Positions 11,160 through 21,796 of a stretch of 64,000 nt of DNA are shown piece by piece. The stretch covers positions 62,001-126,000 of the forward strand of contig RSEE01000049.1 of the NCBI GenBank assembly GCA_003971905.1, written 5' to 3'. A program made the translations under genes and the position numbers. Position 1 is the stretch's first letter. Every line of letters begins with the position of its first letter. Source of the DNA: Moniliella sp. 'wahieum'. Taxonomy: Eukaryota > Basidiomycota > Moniliellomycetes > Moniliellales > Moniliellaceae. Below the pieces are notes generated by a model. It saw nothing but the letters and a program-made list of their open reading frames with translations. It did no database searches and was not told where the DNA came from.

Positions 11160-12889
11160 ATTAATGCAGTATTAATCTTCGTCTTCGTAGATTCTGTTCC
11201 ATTCCAATGATGTCTACTACTTCCTTAGTAGGTACATGTAAGAGGGAGATTGCTTCGGATGCACAGGTATTCATTCAGGCTGCATGGAATGGTGCTTTAT
11301 ATCAGAGGAGAAGGAGAAGCTATCACACGGTAGACCACGCGTGATGAGGGAAAGAGACACAAAAGGGGGCAAGGAAGATCTAGAACAAGGATCATACCCA
11401 CATCCTGTGGGAATGTGTGTGTGATCCGTCATAACAGAGCTGCTTGTGTTCCCATGGGCTTTCTTTTGCCTATATGATATTGTGACGATATAGAGACTCG
11501 CTTCTCTCATTGTGGCCTCCACAGGGGATTGCTACTGTTTTTAGAGGCACAGTACCTGGGGCGACAACAATTGTGTATTATATGTTAGAGGAGAAGCACT
11601 ATACCGCATCCTGGAAAAAGAGGGGGTCGCCTCTTTTCCTGGTTCTGGCAGGCAAAATCGTTGTACTATTTATGTATGAAACGGTCAATGCGTGTCACCT
11701 CTTCAATTGTTTTCTCGTGTGGAAATGGTATTATAGAAAGGCAGACAGACGGGGTCTACTACACGGGTTACTGCCTTATTATATGTTGACCGTGCTTTTC
11801 ATTGTCCTCTATTGTGTTTTCCTTTCTCCTCCAGTGTTCCCCCTACGTTCGACACTATGCTTCGTCACTTTTACTATCAGCTATCAGACGTTCACCGTGT
11901 GCTTGGGGTCAGCTCCTTAGCTCTTTCAATCCGTCGGGGCAACTACTTTCGGTCAGTTGGTCGCGGCACTAAAACCAACAGCAGTGATATGATTGGACCA
12001 AGCAAGAACCCTAAGTTGGCTTAATCCGAGAGAGGTGCAAAAGATGATCCGCTATTTGCAGATGAGTAACGAGGATCATACTCGTATATCGCATCCAAAG
12101 CCTATACGCTATGCGGACCAGACCCGAGTTTTTTATTGTGGGGGAGAGGGATGAGACAGAGGCATCAGCTGGTCTGAGTTCCATCACCAGCTTGCTCGCT
12201 CTCAACACCATGCCATTAAGTTCACTGGTGTCATTGGTCATGTCCAAATGTCGATAGAGCTGATGGTCTATGAGTCGAAGACAGGGGAAAAAGAGAGTTG
12301 CAGAAAGATCGGTGGAAAATGTCCAGCCCAGATCCCCCCTCCCCGGGCATAACCCGTCATAGGTTTGCTCGGGATCGATAGATTGATGAAAAAAGCAATG
12401 CACACCTATTAATAGCACCAGATGCATTCTGTTGCGCCTTTGAACCCATCCTTCACGACAACAGCTTCACTCAGGTTCTATGCTCGAAGTGATGGGGGCG
12501 GAGTCCGAGAAATCCTACTGTCTGGAGTGGAGTACACGCAAACTTTTTGAGTGAGCAGCTGGGCGACTCATTTTTGTCTTTGTGGGGGTGTCTCCTATAC
12601 ACTAATCTGATGGACCACCATTAATACTTCCCCCCGGGCCATGCCACATGACTGTTGGGAAGATGGGCCTCGTATCTGTCTGAATATGCATTTGGGTCTG
12701 TGTCCGCTCTGATACGTTCAGTGGTAACATCGCACCACTATTGTGCCCTCCAAAAGCCCTATCCTTCCAAAGAAGAAGGGGGGGTGCATACTAGTAGCAA
12801 CAAAACTATAATGGTGAGAGGTGATATGCAATACAGTCGGTTATCCCTTCTATACATTACCACGAGCCACTGTTGGGCTCACAGCACGC
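11160..12889. other. AT-rich intergenic, no gene recognised
   Basis: Two longer frames, 11510-11920 (+) and 12011-12427 (-), have ordinary-looking residue mixes but no motif I recognise, no promoter and no splice support. I leave them as uncalled frames. Confidence 0.4.
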
Positions 12890-12955
12890 GCCCGCTGCTC
12901 GCTGCCACTTCCTCATAGCCCCGCCCGCTGCTCGCTGCCACTTCCTCATAGCCCC
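12890..12955 (+). repeat. Perfect 33-bp tandem duplication
   Basis: Two adjacent identical 33-bp units, each beginning GCCCGCTGCTCGCTGCCACT and ending CATAGCCCC. Perfect identity suggests a recent duplication. Confidence 0.9.
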
Positions 12956-13430
12956 ACGATGCGTGCTATATGGAACAGACGCCCGCCAAACGAAGGTGCT
13001 TGAATTCTCGTTACATGAGTAGGATCAGGAGATGCACGTGGTGCACACAGGGCCCAGTCTTGAGAGGACGGTTAGGAAGCAGAGAACGAAGGGGGGAAGG
13101 TCAAAGATGAAAGGATTAAAGGGACTCATGACAGGCCGGCCATGAAAGTGGTGACGAAAAACCAACAAAAATGCAGAAAGGAAAGACGAAAGCGAGAGAT
13201 CACGGGCAGCTGTGCTTGCACAGCACAAAAAACCAACGTCGTGGAGTCAGGCTCAGGCGAGTAGAGAGACATACCATATCATAAGGAAACAGGTGCTGTA
13301 CTAGCATGGACAGGTAAGTAGGGTAAGCAAAAGGACAGTGGTGTTAGGCTAGCGAGGAGAAGGTGGGCGCCGGGTGGGAAGACGGCCAAAGGGGCGGCCC
13401 ACGGCGCCAGAGGAGGAAGCATCGCCAGAG

Positions 13431-14700
13431 TTAGGGGCACGGTGAGACGGCCGCATGCCGCGGAAGGAGTAGGCGGACGAGACAGACGAGAGGGAGAGGA
13501 GGAAAGGGAAGCGCCGATTGTGATGAGGGGAGGGAAGGCGTCAGCGTCTCGGTCGACGAAGGGGCCAGAGCGGGGCGACAGATCAGCGGCGAGACGGACA
13601 TGGACAAGATGGTGTCCAGGCGTCGCTCAGCCTGCGCCATGGTGGTCGGGGAGACATAAGTGCCCATCACCCAGTCCACCCACGGACTGAGACCCATCGA
13701 ATAATTGAATGCTGCACTTGCTGGGCGACACAGATGTAAGGCTGGCAGAGGAGGGCGTGGGACGATGATGTGCAAGAAGGGCAGATCGGACCAGGACATG
13801 GCCACCACACCCGCTCCCGCCGCCATAGCATTGAAGAATGCCGACTCATATACGTGGAGGCCCAGGGCGGTGGACACCAAACAACACCCGAGGGCTTCGC
13901 GAATCAACATGTCGAAGATGGAGGCGTACCCTGTTTCCCATGTGGTGCGGATGACGGACGTAGGAGATGGAGACTCGGGTAGAGAGGGGAGTGTGTAGAC
14001 AATGTTGGGATAAGAAGAGTGCTGATGGCTGGTGGGCTGTACGTTGTACTGGCATTGGAAGTGGTTGAGACTGGGGTCGGGTTGCTAGGATCGGGAAAGG
14101 AGTGGTATCGCTCGTGGAAGGTGTCAAAGAGAAATGTGTTGGCATGCCACAGCCGGTGAATCAGGTATTGCCACACGTCCAGAAGCAGCCTGTCATGCGC
14201 ATCTCAAATGTCAGCGGACACTCAACAAACGTTTTGCAGCTGTATGCGATAGACACGCACCAGGCAAGAAGCAGGCGCATAAGTGTAAGGTGCACTGGCG
14301 ACGAGTTAGGCGAAGCAGAATCTGCCGCTGCCAAGCTATCGTGGTCGCAGCATGCGAGCTGGATCAGCGCCCGCAGCGCCTGGGTGACGACCACGCGTAC
14401 CCTCCTGACGATCTCATCGTCTTCGGCTGGCGTGGCGGGGAGACGGCATGTGCCCGACCGGCCACATTTTGCTGGACGATAACACGACAGCCCAGTGGAC
14501 GGCCACAGGCGCAATGACGCAGATGGCTCGAGGTGCAAGCATCGTACAAGCAGTCAATGCCTGTGGTGGTGGCGGTGGTGTGGCGGCTCGGGGGCATGTG
14601 GCCCTCCTCGACTAGGCGCATACAGTGGTGACCGGGAACCACCTTCGAGCCAACACCTGCATCCGGCGCCACCCAGTATGGCGCCAGTGTGGTGCACTAG
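13431..14700 (-). CDS. SUR2-like fatty-acid hydroxylase superfamily protein
   Basis: A probable ER membrane protein of the di-iron fatty-acid/sphingolipid hydroxylase superfamily. The central stretch LLLDVWQYLIHRLWH plus FHERYHSF matches the first His box (HxxxH) and the position of the second box of Sur2-type sphinganine C4-hydroxylases. Upstream, TPAEDDEIVRRVRVV corresponds to the segment before the membrane pair. Downstream, FNYSMGLSPWVDWVMGTY matches the family's end motif. An intron (about 14190-14235, gtttgt...gctgac...acag) precedes LLLDVW and restores the frame. The second box reads HERYH instead of HxxHH, a Ser/Thr/Pro-rich insert of about 45 residues follows, and the last HDxHH box is not visible in either frame. 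The gene may be divergent, inactive or damaged by indels. The 5' end is uncertain. Confidence 0.5.
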
Positions 14701-15138
14701 GGTTAACCCGACCTCGCCCTCAAGCTTCACCTGAAGTTGAGGCAAGAGGGTTGGAAGGGTAACTGGGCCGGACGCAACAACACTGTCAAAGGCTAAAGAA
14801 AAAAACACCAATGCCTGCTGGTGTCGCTTCCTCTTCCTACGACCGCGTCGTGTTCCAGGCCGCAGAAAAGGAGCGATGGGTTCATAGGTAGGTGCTGCAG
14901 AGACGGCCATGCTGCTTTCTACCCCCGCCATATGTGGGGTGCAGACCAGCCCTGGCAGGCTACGGGGAGCCTTCGGCAGATGGGCGAACACCTAACGCGG
15001 CCAGAGGCAAATAGCAAGATAGCAGAAAGTTCAATACAGAGTTCAGATGAGAATCAATGCTGTGTACATGAAGATGAGCAAGGCGGCGGAGCAGGCTGGG
15101 GTGCGAGGCAGTAGAAAGAAGTCGAGTCTGGTTGCGGA

Positions 15139-16830
15139 TCAAAGGTACTTCCCCCACCTTGCGCGGAGAACGAGGAGCAGCGCAGTGGCCGCCAAGGTGA
15201 CCAGTCCGGCAAGGGAGAAAGAGGTGGCGTAGCAGCTGCGGCCCAGACGACAGATGGCGTCTTGGCCGGCCTTCGCATCGGAGACAGTGGCATAGAGCAT
15301 ACAGAAGGCAAAGGAACCCAACGCGCAGGCGTAGGACAGCAGCCCCCACGACCGGCCAAAGGTGGACAAGCCAAAGGCAGAGGCTACAGTAGAGGAGACA
15401 AGGGTAAAGGTGGCCCCATATAGGAAGCCCACTGCCCCTGCAAGCACCATCAGACCACGCAGCGTTGTGAGCCCTACAGCAGCCAGCGCAAAAACTTGCT
15501 CCCATTCCGCCGGTGGCCCACATGAGGAGGGTGACTCTGGATATGCGGACGTTGCGGATGTAGGTCTTCCACCTAGCAATGTACGTGACTGGGGGTTCGC
15601 TCTCCTCCACCGCCCGTGCCGGACTGACGGCATCGGCCCGCGAGCCCACAACAAAGCGAGAGAGTGTTGGTAATTGCGAGGCAAGATGGCACGGGAGCGC
15701 CAGCGCAGCTCGCCGCGCGCCACGTCAGGGACATCAGCAAAGTCCACCGACGGCAGGGTGGTATGATAGAGAGCAGCCACCATGGAGCCGGCATTGGACA
15801 TTAGCATTTCCCCTACCCCGACAGCGGTGAGGAGGATGACGGCGAGGATCCAGAGAGGGGGCTTTGGCAAAATCTGTTAGGGACTCGGAGTGAGGGGTGA
15901 GCATAGATGTAGAAGAACGGATGCTCCATCCACTTGCGGCCGCCTGTTCCTCTCCGTTTTCGATGGCCTCCACGTCAACTGGCAACCCATGAGGCGCGAT
16001 GACGGCAACGCTCGCTGACTCATCCAGAGTGGGCACAGGCGCAGGGAAAAGTGGAGTGCGCTCGCTGGCATCCTGGTCGGCGGGGGCGGGGGCCTGGTGC
16101 GCTGCGGCCTGGGCGCGGCCTGGTGTTGTTTGTGCGCACTCCTTGGCCATGCACCTGGGTGGCCATCTGTCGTCTACGGCGGGGGTAGAAGGAAAGCCCC
16201 ATGCACCCATGCCGTTGCACGCCGCAAGCAGTACTGCAAGGAAAGAGAGAAAGCGGGCGGAATCGAGGTCGCCTGTGTTGGGATCGACAAAAAGTATTCC
16301 CAGTGCAGTGAGAAACATGGAGCTCAAACTAAACAGCGTGAGGGGCAGCGCTAGCGCCAAGCCGGGATGCTTGGGCCAAACGCGAGTGGCAGCCGTCAAA
16401 GAACCGAAGTAGGATGCGCCAACGCCAGCACCGACCAGGGCAAAGCAGGCCCGAGCCATACAGTGGGAAATGGAGAATGGGAGCGCCGCTGGGAGGTCGG
16501 CGCTGGCGGAGGAGCGCTGGGCCATGAGGCCGTACCCAATGCCAAACAAAGGCACGCGCCCAGGCTAAGCGGGGCAGGACCATATGAGTCCGCTAATGCT
16601 CCCCATGCGGCGGCACTGAGGTACTGCCCCAGAACGGCAGCTGACCAAAGAATGTGGTTTGTTTGAGGTCCAGCGCAAAGTCGGCCATGAGAGAGGGCCC
16701 AATGAGCGGAAGCAGAACATGCTCCCAGCGTCAGAGCATTGGTGGCGACACACAATACCACTAGAGCGCCGGGCGCGGCTTTGCTGACGCCCAAGCGATC
16801 GCACGTCGTCGGCCATAGCGCAAGAAGCAA
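15139..16830 (-). CDS. MCH1-like major facilitator permease
   Basis: A membrane transporter of the Mch1/nodulin-like MFS branch, known in fungi as a monocarboxylate-porter homologue whose substrate is not firmly established. The N-terminal half has GALVVLCVATNALTLGACSA, then LGQYLSAAAWGALADSYGP (TM2 and the conserved loop) and GVGASYFGSLTAATRVWP. A long hydrophilic central loop (about 16180-15900) contains SERTPLFPAPVPTLDESA. The second half has LWILAVILLTAVGVGEMLMS, followed by ANTLSRFVVGSRAD and VGFLYGATFTLVSSTVAS, ending LLLVLRARWGKYL. Halves and internal segments are in different frames (near 16500, 15870, 15680 and 15540). The start is either 16830 or the in-context ATG at 16816; the frame changes just after it. 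Confidence 0.75.
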
Positions 16831-16867
16831 GTAGAATGCGGGCGTGATAAGCTGGCCGTCCGCTTAT

Positions 16868-17083
16868 TGAGCTTTTCGTCAACAAGTGAGCTTGCCGTCA
16901 ATTGTTGAGCTGCCGTCAACTTGATGAGCGTGCCGTCAACTTGATGAGCGTGCCGTCAACTTGATGAGCGTGCCGTCAACTTGATGAGCTTTCCGTCACT
17001 TTGATGTGTTGTCCGTCGCGTCAGCTTGATGAACTCGCCGTCAGTTTGATGAGCTCGCCGTCAGCTTGATGAGCTTGCCGTCT
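16868..17083. repeat. 20-bp tandem repeat array
   Basis: About ten units of the consensus TTGATGAGCGTGCCGTCAAC. The central four are near-identical and the outer ones are increasingly diverged (TTGATGAGCTCGCCGTCAGC types on the right). There are no unique spacers, so it is not CRISPR. It lies 40-250 bp upstream of the MCH1-like start, in promoter position. Confidence 0.92.
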
Positions 17084-17799
17084 GGATTGACGTGGTGAGG
17101 CCTCAGCCTGAGGCCTAAAGGGTGGCACTGGGATCTCTCCAGCATAGGAGGAAAAGAACATGGGACGATCAATTCCGCCCCCATTCGCGGGCACGTGACG
17201 CATGACGTGCATGACGTGCGTTTGTTGATGCTGAAGCTTGACAGGCCACAAACCGTTCTTAGAGTGACGGTGATCAGTGACCGGTGATCGGGTGATGATG
17301 ACTAGCTTGACTGGTGCGTCCTCGAGATTAATACACCGTTCTCACCGACATGGAACTCAAAACACCTAAAGTCCACGTCGGGCGCAGTGGGATGATCTAT
17401 TAGCGCTGAGGCTCAGCCCACCACTCCCCGCCTGCGCTGGCGCTCAGCGCCACCAGCCTCTCCGCTTTATCAGTCGCTATACTCTCGATGAGATGACATG
17501 CAGATGACATGTGATAATCATACTCTTGCGTCCATCCCATACCACTGGGTTAATCTCGATTTGTCTGCCTCATTTTGTGGTTGCTTATACCCCCCCCTTC
17601 TTCCCCCCCAGCTTCAAGCTTCAAGCTTCATGCAGGCCACAGAAGTTAGGTTCAGTTCTGAGAACTGGACGTTGAATCCAGTACTCAGCGAGCTTCACGT
17701 CAGGGGAATTACATTTGATCTTCTCCTTGCAATGCACCCCATTGCCGCCCTTAGCATTCTGTTTCCCCCCTTAGAATCCTGCATCCCCCCCTTTGGATG
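17084..17799. other. Intergenic, no gene recognised
   Basis: Contains GCTTCAAGCTTCAAGCTTCA at 17611-17630, a GACGTGCATGACGTGCG iteration near 17205-17220 and C-rich tracts (17750-17795) leading into a TATA box. Confidence 0.5.
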
Positions 17800-17805
17800 T
17801 ATAAA
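17800..17805 (+). promoter_or_regulatory. TATA box with CT-rich leader
   Basis: TATAAA followed by about 130 nt of strongly CT-rich sequence ending at the ATG at 17936, the same architecture as the promoters of the MFS gene at 20134 and the FKBP gene at 25191. Confidence 0.5.
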
Positions 17806-17935
17806 GAGGAGCTGCTTTTTCTTTGCCCCTACGTGAACGAAGAAGCTTCCTCCCTCTCCAATCTCTTTCCACCTACGGAACGCTCCAACCTCTTCATCCT
17901 TTCGTCTCTTCACCATCTTCATCACTGCCTGACCA

Positions 17936-18133
17936 ATGGGCTCTTTCGACACCGCGCTTTCACCTTGCCATCGCCTTTTGTTCAACTTTTGCTCGCCTTT
18001 TGTGCGCCTTTCTATACGCCGCCCCAATCCAGATCAACTTGCATCCCTCTCGCTCATTGATCCGTTTCTACAGCATCTTCGGCAACCAACGCTAGTCAAC
18101 TTCCAGGGCGACCATACACAACAGCGACCGTAA
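17936..18133 (+). CDS. Candidate small protein or first exon, unknown
   Basis: A 65-codon frame opens at an ATG in good context (ACCAATGGG) after a TATA box and a pyrimidine-rich leader. The peptide begins MGSFDTALSPCHRLLF and includes IRRPNPDQLASLSLIDPFL. I recognise no domain. The promoter-like context is the main support. It could be a short protein, or the first exon of a gene whose remainder is obscured by indels or introns. Confidence 0.3.
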   Translation: MGSFDTALSPCHRLLFNFCSPFVRLSIRRPNPDQLASLSLIDPFLQHLRQPTLVNFQGDHTQQRP

Positions 18134-20052
18134 GCCATGTGAATACGTTTGGTTAAGTCAAATTTCAAATCCGTTGAACGTTATGAACAATGGACCCAAG
18201 CTCAACTTGAACGGTGAGGACGTTAAGGGTATTGTCTACTGACTTTTGTCTGAAGCCTGAAGGCAGATTATTGATGGGGGGGAAGAAGGTGGAAGAGGAC
18301 TGCGGTCTACAAAGAGACATCCGAGCCGGAGCGAGCCACTAGTCACTGATCTCCCTAGGGGCGCTTGAGCTATTTCGGCAGAGAGTAAGCGGCTGCGTCA
18401 GGTCGAGCCGCCGCTGAGGGCTCAACCGCTCAACACCAAGCTAGGGAACGACGCTCGCTGAACGAGATGCGGCGATGAGATCGTGCGAGGAACAAAAGAA
18501 CGACGGTTTAATACGGCAAAACTGTCAAACGTACCAGATGATCTCGCCTGGGTTGCCATGTCGACGTGTCAACAGGGGGGTGAAGTTGAGACGGGGGGAC
18601 ACGATGACTGTGTGTGCATGTGTGCGAAGATGTATGTTTGGTCGGTTCCGGTTAGGCGGGAGAGCCGTGCAAACGGTCTGTTTCCAGTTGCAGCCACGTA
18701 TTTGATACCGGCGACGACAAACGGATTAAAAAAATTGATGCGCCCGCGTCTGTATTTGACGGAGGCGACGACAAATGCAGACGCTGTGATCGCCCATGCC
18801 AACTGGGAGCGCTGTGCTGGCAGCATGTGATGCGTGACATTGCATGTGAGTGGGAGGGCGAGGTCTGAGAACACGTGGCGGCGCCTTTGTGCTTACTGGC
18901 CAGGTGCGGCTGGTTTAGCGTCTACAACACTCACACGGTCCAGATGTCAGCATGACATGTGACATGTGACAGCCGCACGGGAATCTGTACCATGCATCAT
19001 GCATCACCATCAGACCACGCCTGTGGTGCGCTCGGAAGATGCAGCAGTGCAGCAGCGGGCGGCTCAGAGGCAGTTGGCTGGGGCAGCTCGCGGGTCTGAG
19101 TTGCGGGGCCAGGGGCAGTGTGGTGTCGACGGATTTCTTCCTTTTTGCCCTGGTGCACTGCCATTGTCATTCGACCCATCAAATCCAGATGCGACGCGTT
19201 CGTTCCCCGACGCCTACACAGGTATTTTGGATGGCTTTCCTTGGCGCGTCTGGGGCTTTTTTTTGTTCGTCGCCGGATAAGAGGGCAGATGCTTTGTCGT
19301 TGACCGGTGACCTCCGTGGCCTTGAAGCTTGACCTCCATGGCATTCGGGGTGTAGCTCAGGGCACGATGCATGTGCTTGGTGTAAGACCAGGGACCGATT
19401 CCTGCGTCTGGGGGACCTGTTGTACTTACAGCGGGTCTTTGCGCCTTTAGCGAGTAAGGACTAGCGACAGGCGGGAGACTGGGCACATGAAGCCTCAAGC
19501 TTAGAACGCCTCCGTGCCAATGGGGGGGGGCAGCCCTTTTGGGTTTGACAAGTTGATTGCCTCAAACCTAGGCCGCTCGGATCTTCGGTGGCGACTGAGA
19601 TCTGCCTGTCGAGCCTTTGTGCCTGAGGGGAATGGTTTAACGTTACGCGTTAACCGGAAAACCGGGAGCCAACTCCCGGTTAACGGCCCGGTCACCGGTC
19701 ATTGAATCATCTGATACATGCATCACACGCGGGGATCAGCCGATGGCTGATCGGTCCCGGGGCAGAGGGCAGTGCACTGCTGGGTCCCGAAGGATGATTG
19801 GCCAGGATCAGCGATCACCGGTCAAGCTTCACAATTCAAGCGTTTCTTTCCTCCACACGCAAGCAGCGCACAGGAGCGCCCCGTTGAAAAAAGAGAGGCT
19901 ACGGAAACGATGTGTTTCTGAGCGGACGGGCGTAGGGCCCGTGAGCCTTGGATCGATGGAACGGCACGGCAACAGATAGCTCTCTCGCAGCAGACCGCCC
20001 GCATGGCACTATCCCATCCAGCAAGCCAACATGGGAGCCAATCCCCCCCCCG
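18134..20052. other. Intergenic, no gene recognised
   Basis: Holds TGACATGTGACATGTGACAG (about 18953-18972), CATGCATCATGCATCA (18993-19008) and a TTAACG/ACCGGTCA-rich stretch near 19635-19705. Frames here are short and unsupported. Confidence 0.45.
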
Positions 20053-20060
20053 TATATAAA
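20053..20060 (+). promoter_or_regulatory. TATA box of the MFS gene
   Basis: TATATAAA, 74 bp upstream of the ATG at 20134, with a C/T-rich leader and an ACCATGG start context. Confidence 0.7.
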
Positions 20061-20133
20061 GCTCCCTCCCACCCCCGGTTGCAGCCCACCTTTTCGCCCC
20101 CGCCCCTCCTGTCCGCTTCATCGCACGCCCACC

Positions 20134-21796
20134 ATGGCTGCCGCTGACGATGCCGTGCGCCCTGCGTCCATCGAATCCGACCGCACCTCCCTCCCCGATG
20201 AGGCCTTTAAGCAGCTGAAGGATGAGAAGATTCCCGACCGCATGCCCCAGCCCACCAGCGCCAATGCCGCCCTCGACCACGATGGTGAGCGCAGCTTGGT
20301 CAGTCAGGAGTACATGGACCGTATCGACAAGGAAGAGCAGGCCGACCAAAATGACCCTTTCCTCGTCGACTTTAGTCCTAACGACCCGGACAACCCCAAG
20401 AACTGGGCCACCAGCCGCAAGTGGTTTATCACCATGTTCACCTCGCTCTTGTGCTTCACGGTCGCCATTGGCTCTTCGATGCCCACCGGTGACCTGGACG
20501 GCGCAGCAAGTACCTGCATGTCTCTAGTGAGGCCATCAACCTGTCGATTACCCTCTTTGTTTGTGGCTTTGGCTTTGGCCCCATGCTCTTTGCTTCGCTG
20601 TCGGAAATGATCGGACGGCAACCCGTATACCTGCTTTGTGGCTTCCTCTACTTTATCTTCAACATGCAGTGTGCGTTGGCCAAGAACATTGCCACCCTCC
20701 TGTCTGGGCGAATGATTGCTGGTCTCGCCGCTTCTGCCCCTATGACCAACGTGGGCGGGTCGTTGTCGATGTGTGGAGGCCTGAGCAAAAGGGTTTCCCA
20801 TGGCCATGTTTTCGTCTGTAATTTTCGTCGGTCCAGCCGTCGGCCCGTTGATCGGTGGCTACATCAAGACGGGCACCAACAGCCCCAAAGCGTGGCAGTA
20901 CATCTACTGGACTCTGTTCGCATTTACGGGAATTATCTCATCATCAGTCTCTTTGCACCTGAGACTTGGCTCCCGTTATCCTGAAGAAGCGCGCCAAGAA
21001 GCTGCGCAAGGACACGGGAGATGAACGCTATTCGACGGCCAATGAGCGCGTGGGCAAGCGATCCCTTAAGGATATCGTGCAGACTTCTCTCCTCATCCCC
21101 TACTCATGCTGGTCAGTGAGCCAAGCTCATCCTCTTCTCGGGGTATCTCTGCTGGTCTATGGTACGTTTCCCTTTTCTCTCCAGGATTGATTGTACTGAT
21201 CCCTTCGCCTCAGCTCTGCTGTATCTCTCTTCTTTGCCTTGCCTATCGTCTACGCCGAGGGCCACGGCTTCAATGCCGGTGAGGTGGGTCTCATCTTCCT
21301 GGCGCTTGTGGTCGGAATTGTGCTGGCCAACATGTACGTGTACTTGTACACGACGGTGGTACCGCAACCGTGGGATGGAGCGTAAGAACACGCCAGAGGA
21401 CCGTCTTCCTGATGATGGTCGGTGCGCCATCCTGCCGCTGTCTATGTTCATTCTGGCGTGGACAGCATGCCGCATGTGCACTGGGCTGGGTCGATGATTT
21501 CTCTCATCCCGATGGGCTTTGCCTTTGTCTGCATTTACATTTCCGCCAACGCTACATTGTCGATGTCTACCCGCGCCAGGCGGCCTCCGCCTTGGCTGCC
21601 AAGACCTTGGCCCGCTCCCTGTGTGGTGCGCGGTTCCATTGTTCAGCAACCAGATGTTCCACAAGATGCACAACCAGTGGGCGTTCTGTCTTATGGCCTT
21701 TGTCTGCTGCGCCATGGCCCCTATCCTTTCATCTTCTTCCGGATCGGCCCCTCGATCCGTGCTGCGTCTAAGTATGCATCGTCGGACGACAGCTAA
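20134..21796 (+). CDS. DHA1 family MFS drug/polyamine exporter (Tpo/Flu1-like)
   Basis: A 12-TM proton antiporter of the DHA1 group, which in yeasts exports polyamines and drugs at the plasma membrane. The acidic N-terminal domain of about 85 residues ends in the group's hallmark NDPDNPKNWATSRKW. TM segments follow: ITLFVCGFGFGPM, then GRQPVYLLCGFLYF (motif A region), SGRMIAGLAASAPMTNVGGS, VGPAVGPLIGGYIKTG (motif C region) and later YISANAYIVDVYPR in fragments. It ends PIPFIFFRIGPSIR-ASKYASSDDS. An intron lies at about 21162-21213 (gtacgt...cctcag). Frame changes occur near 20510, 20780, 20960, 21115, 21370, 21440 and 21640. It is a distant paralogue of the gene at 35343-37286. Confidence 0.88.

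Noticed and set aside
12011-12427. 138-codon minus-strand frame in AT-rich DNA
   Set aside because: Residue composition looks plausible but no motif, promoter or splice signal supports it.
16868-17083. CRISPR-like array
   Set aside because: Units abut without unique spacers, no cas genes, and the organism is a fungus; it is a minisatellite.
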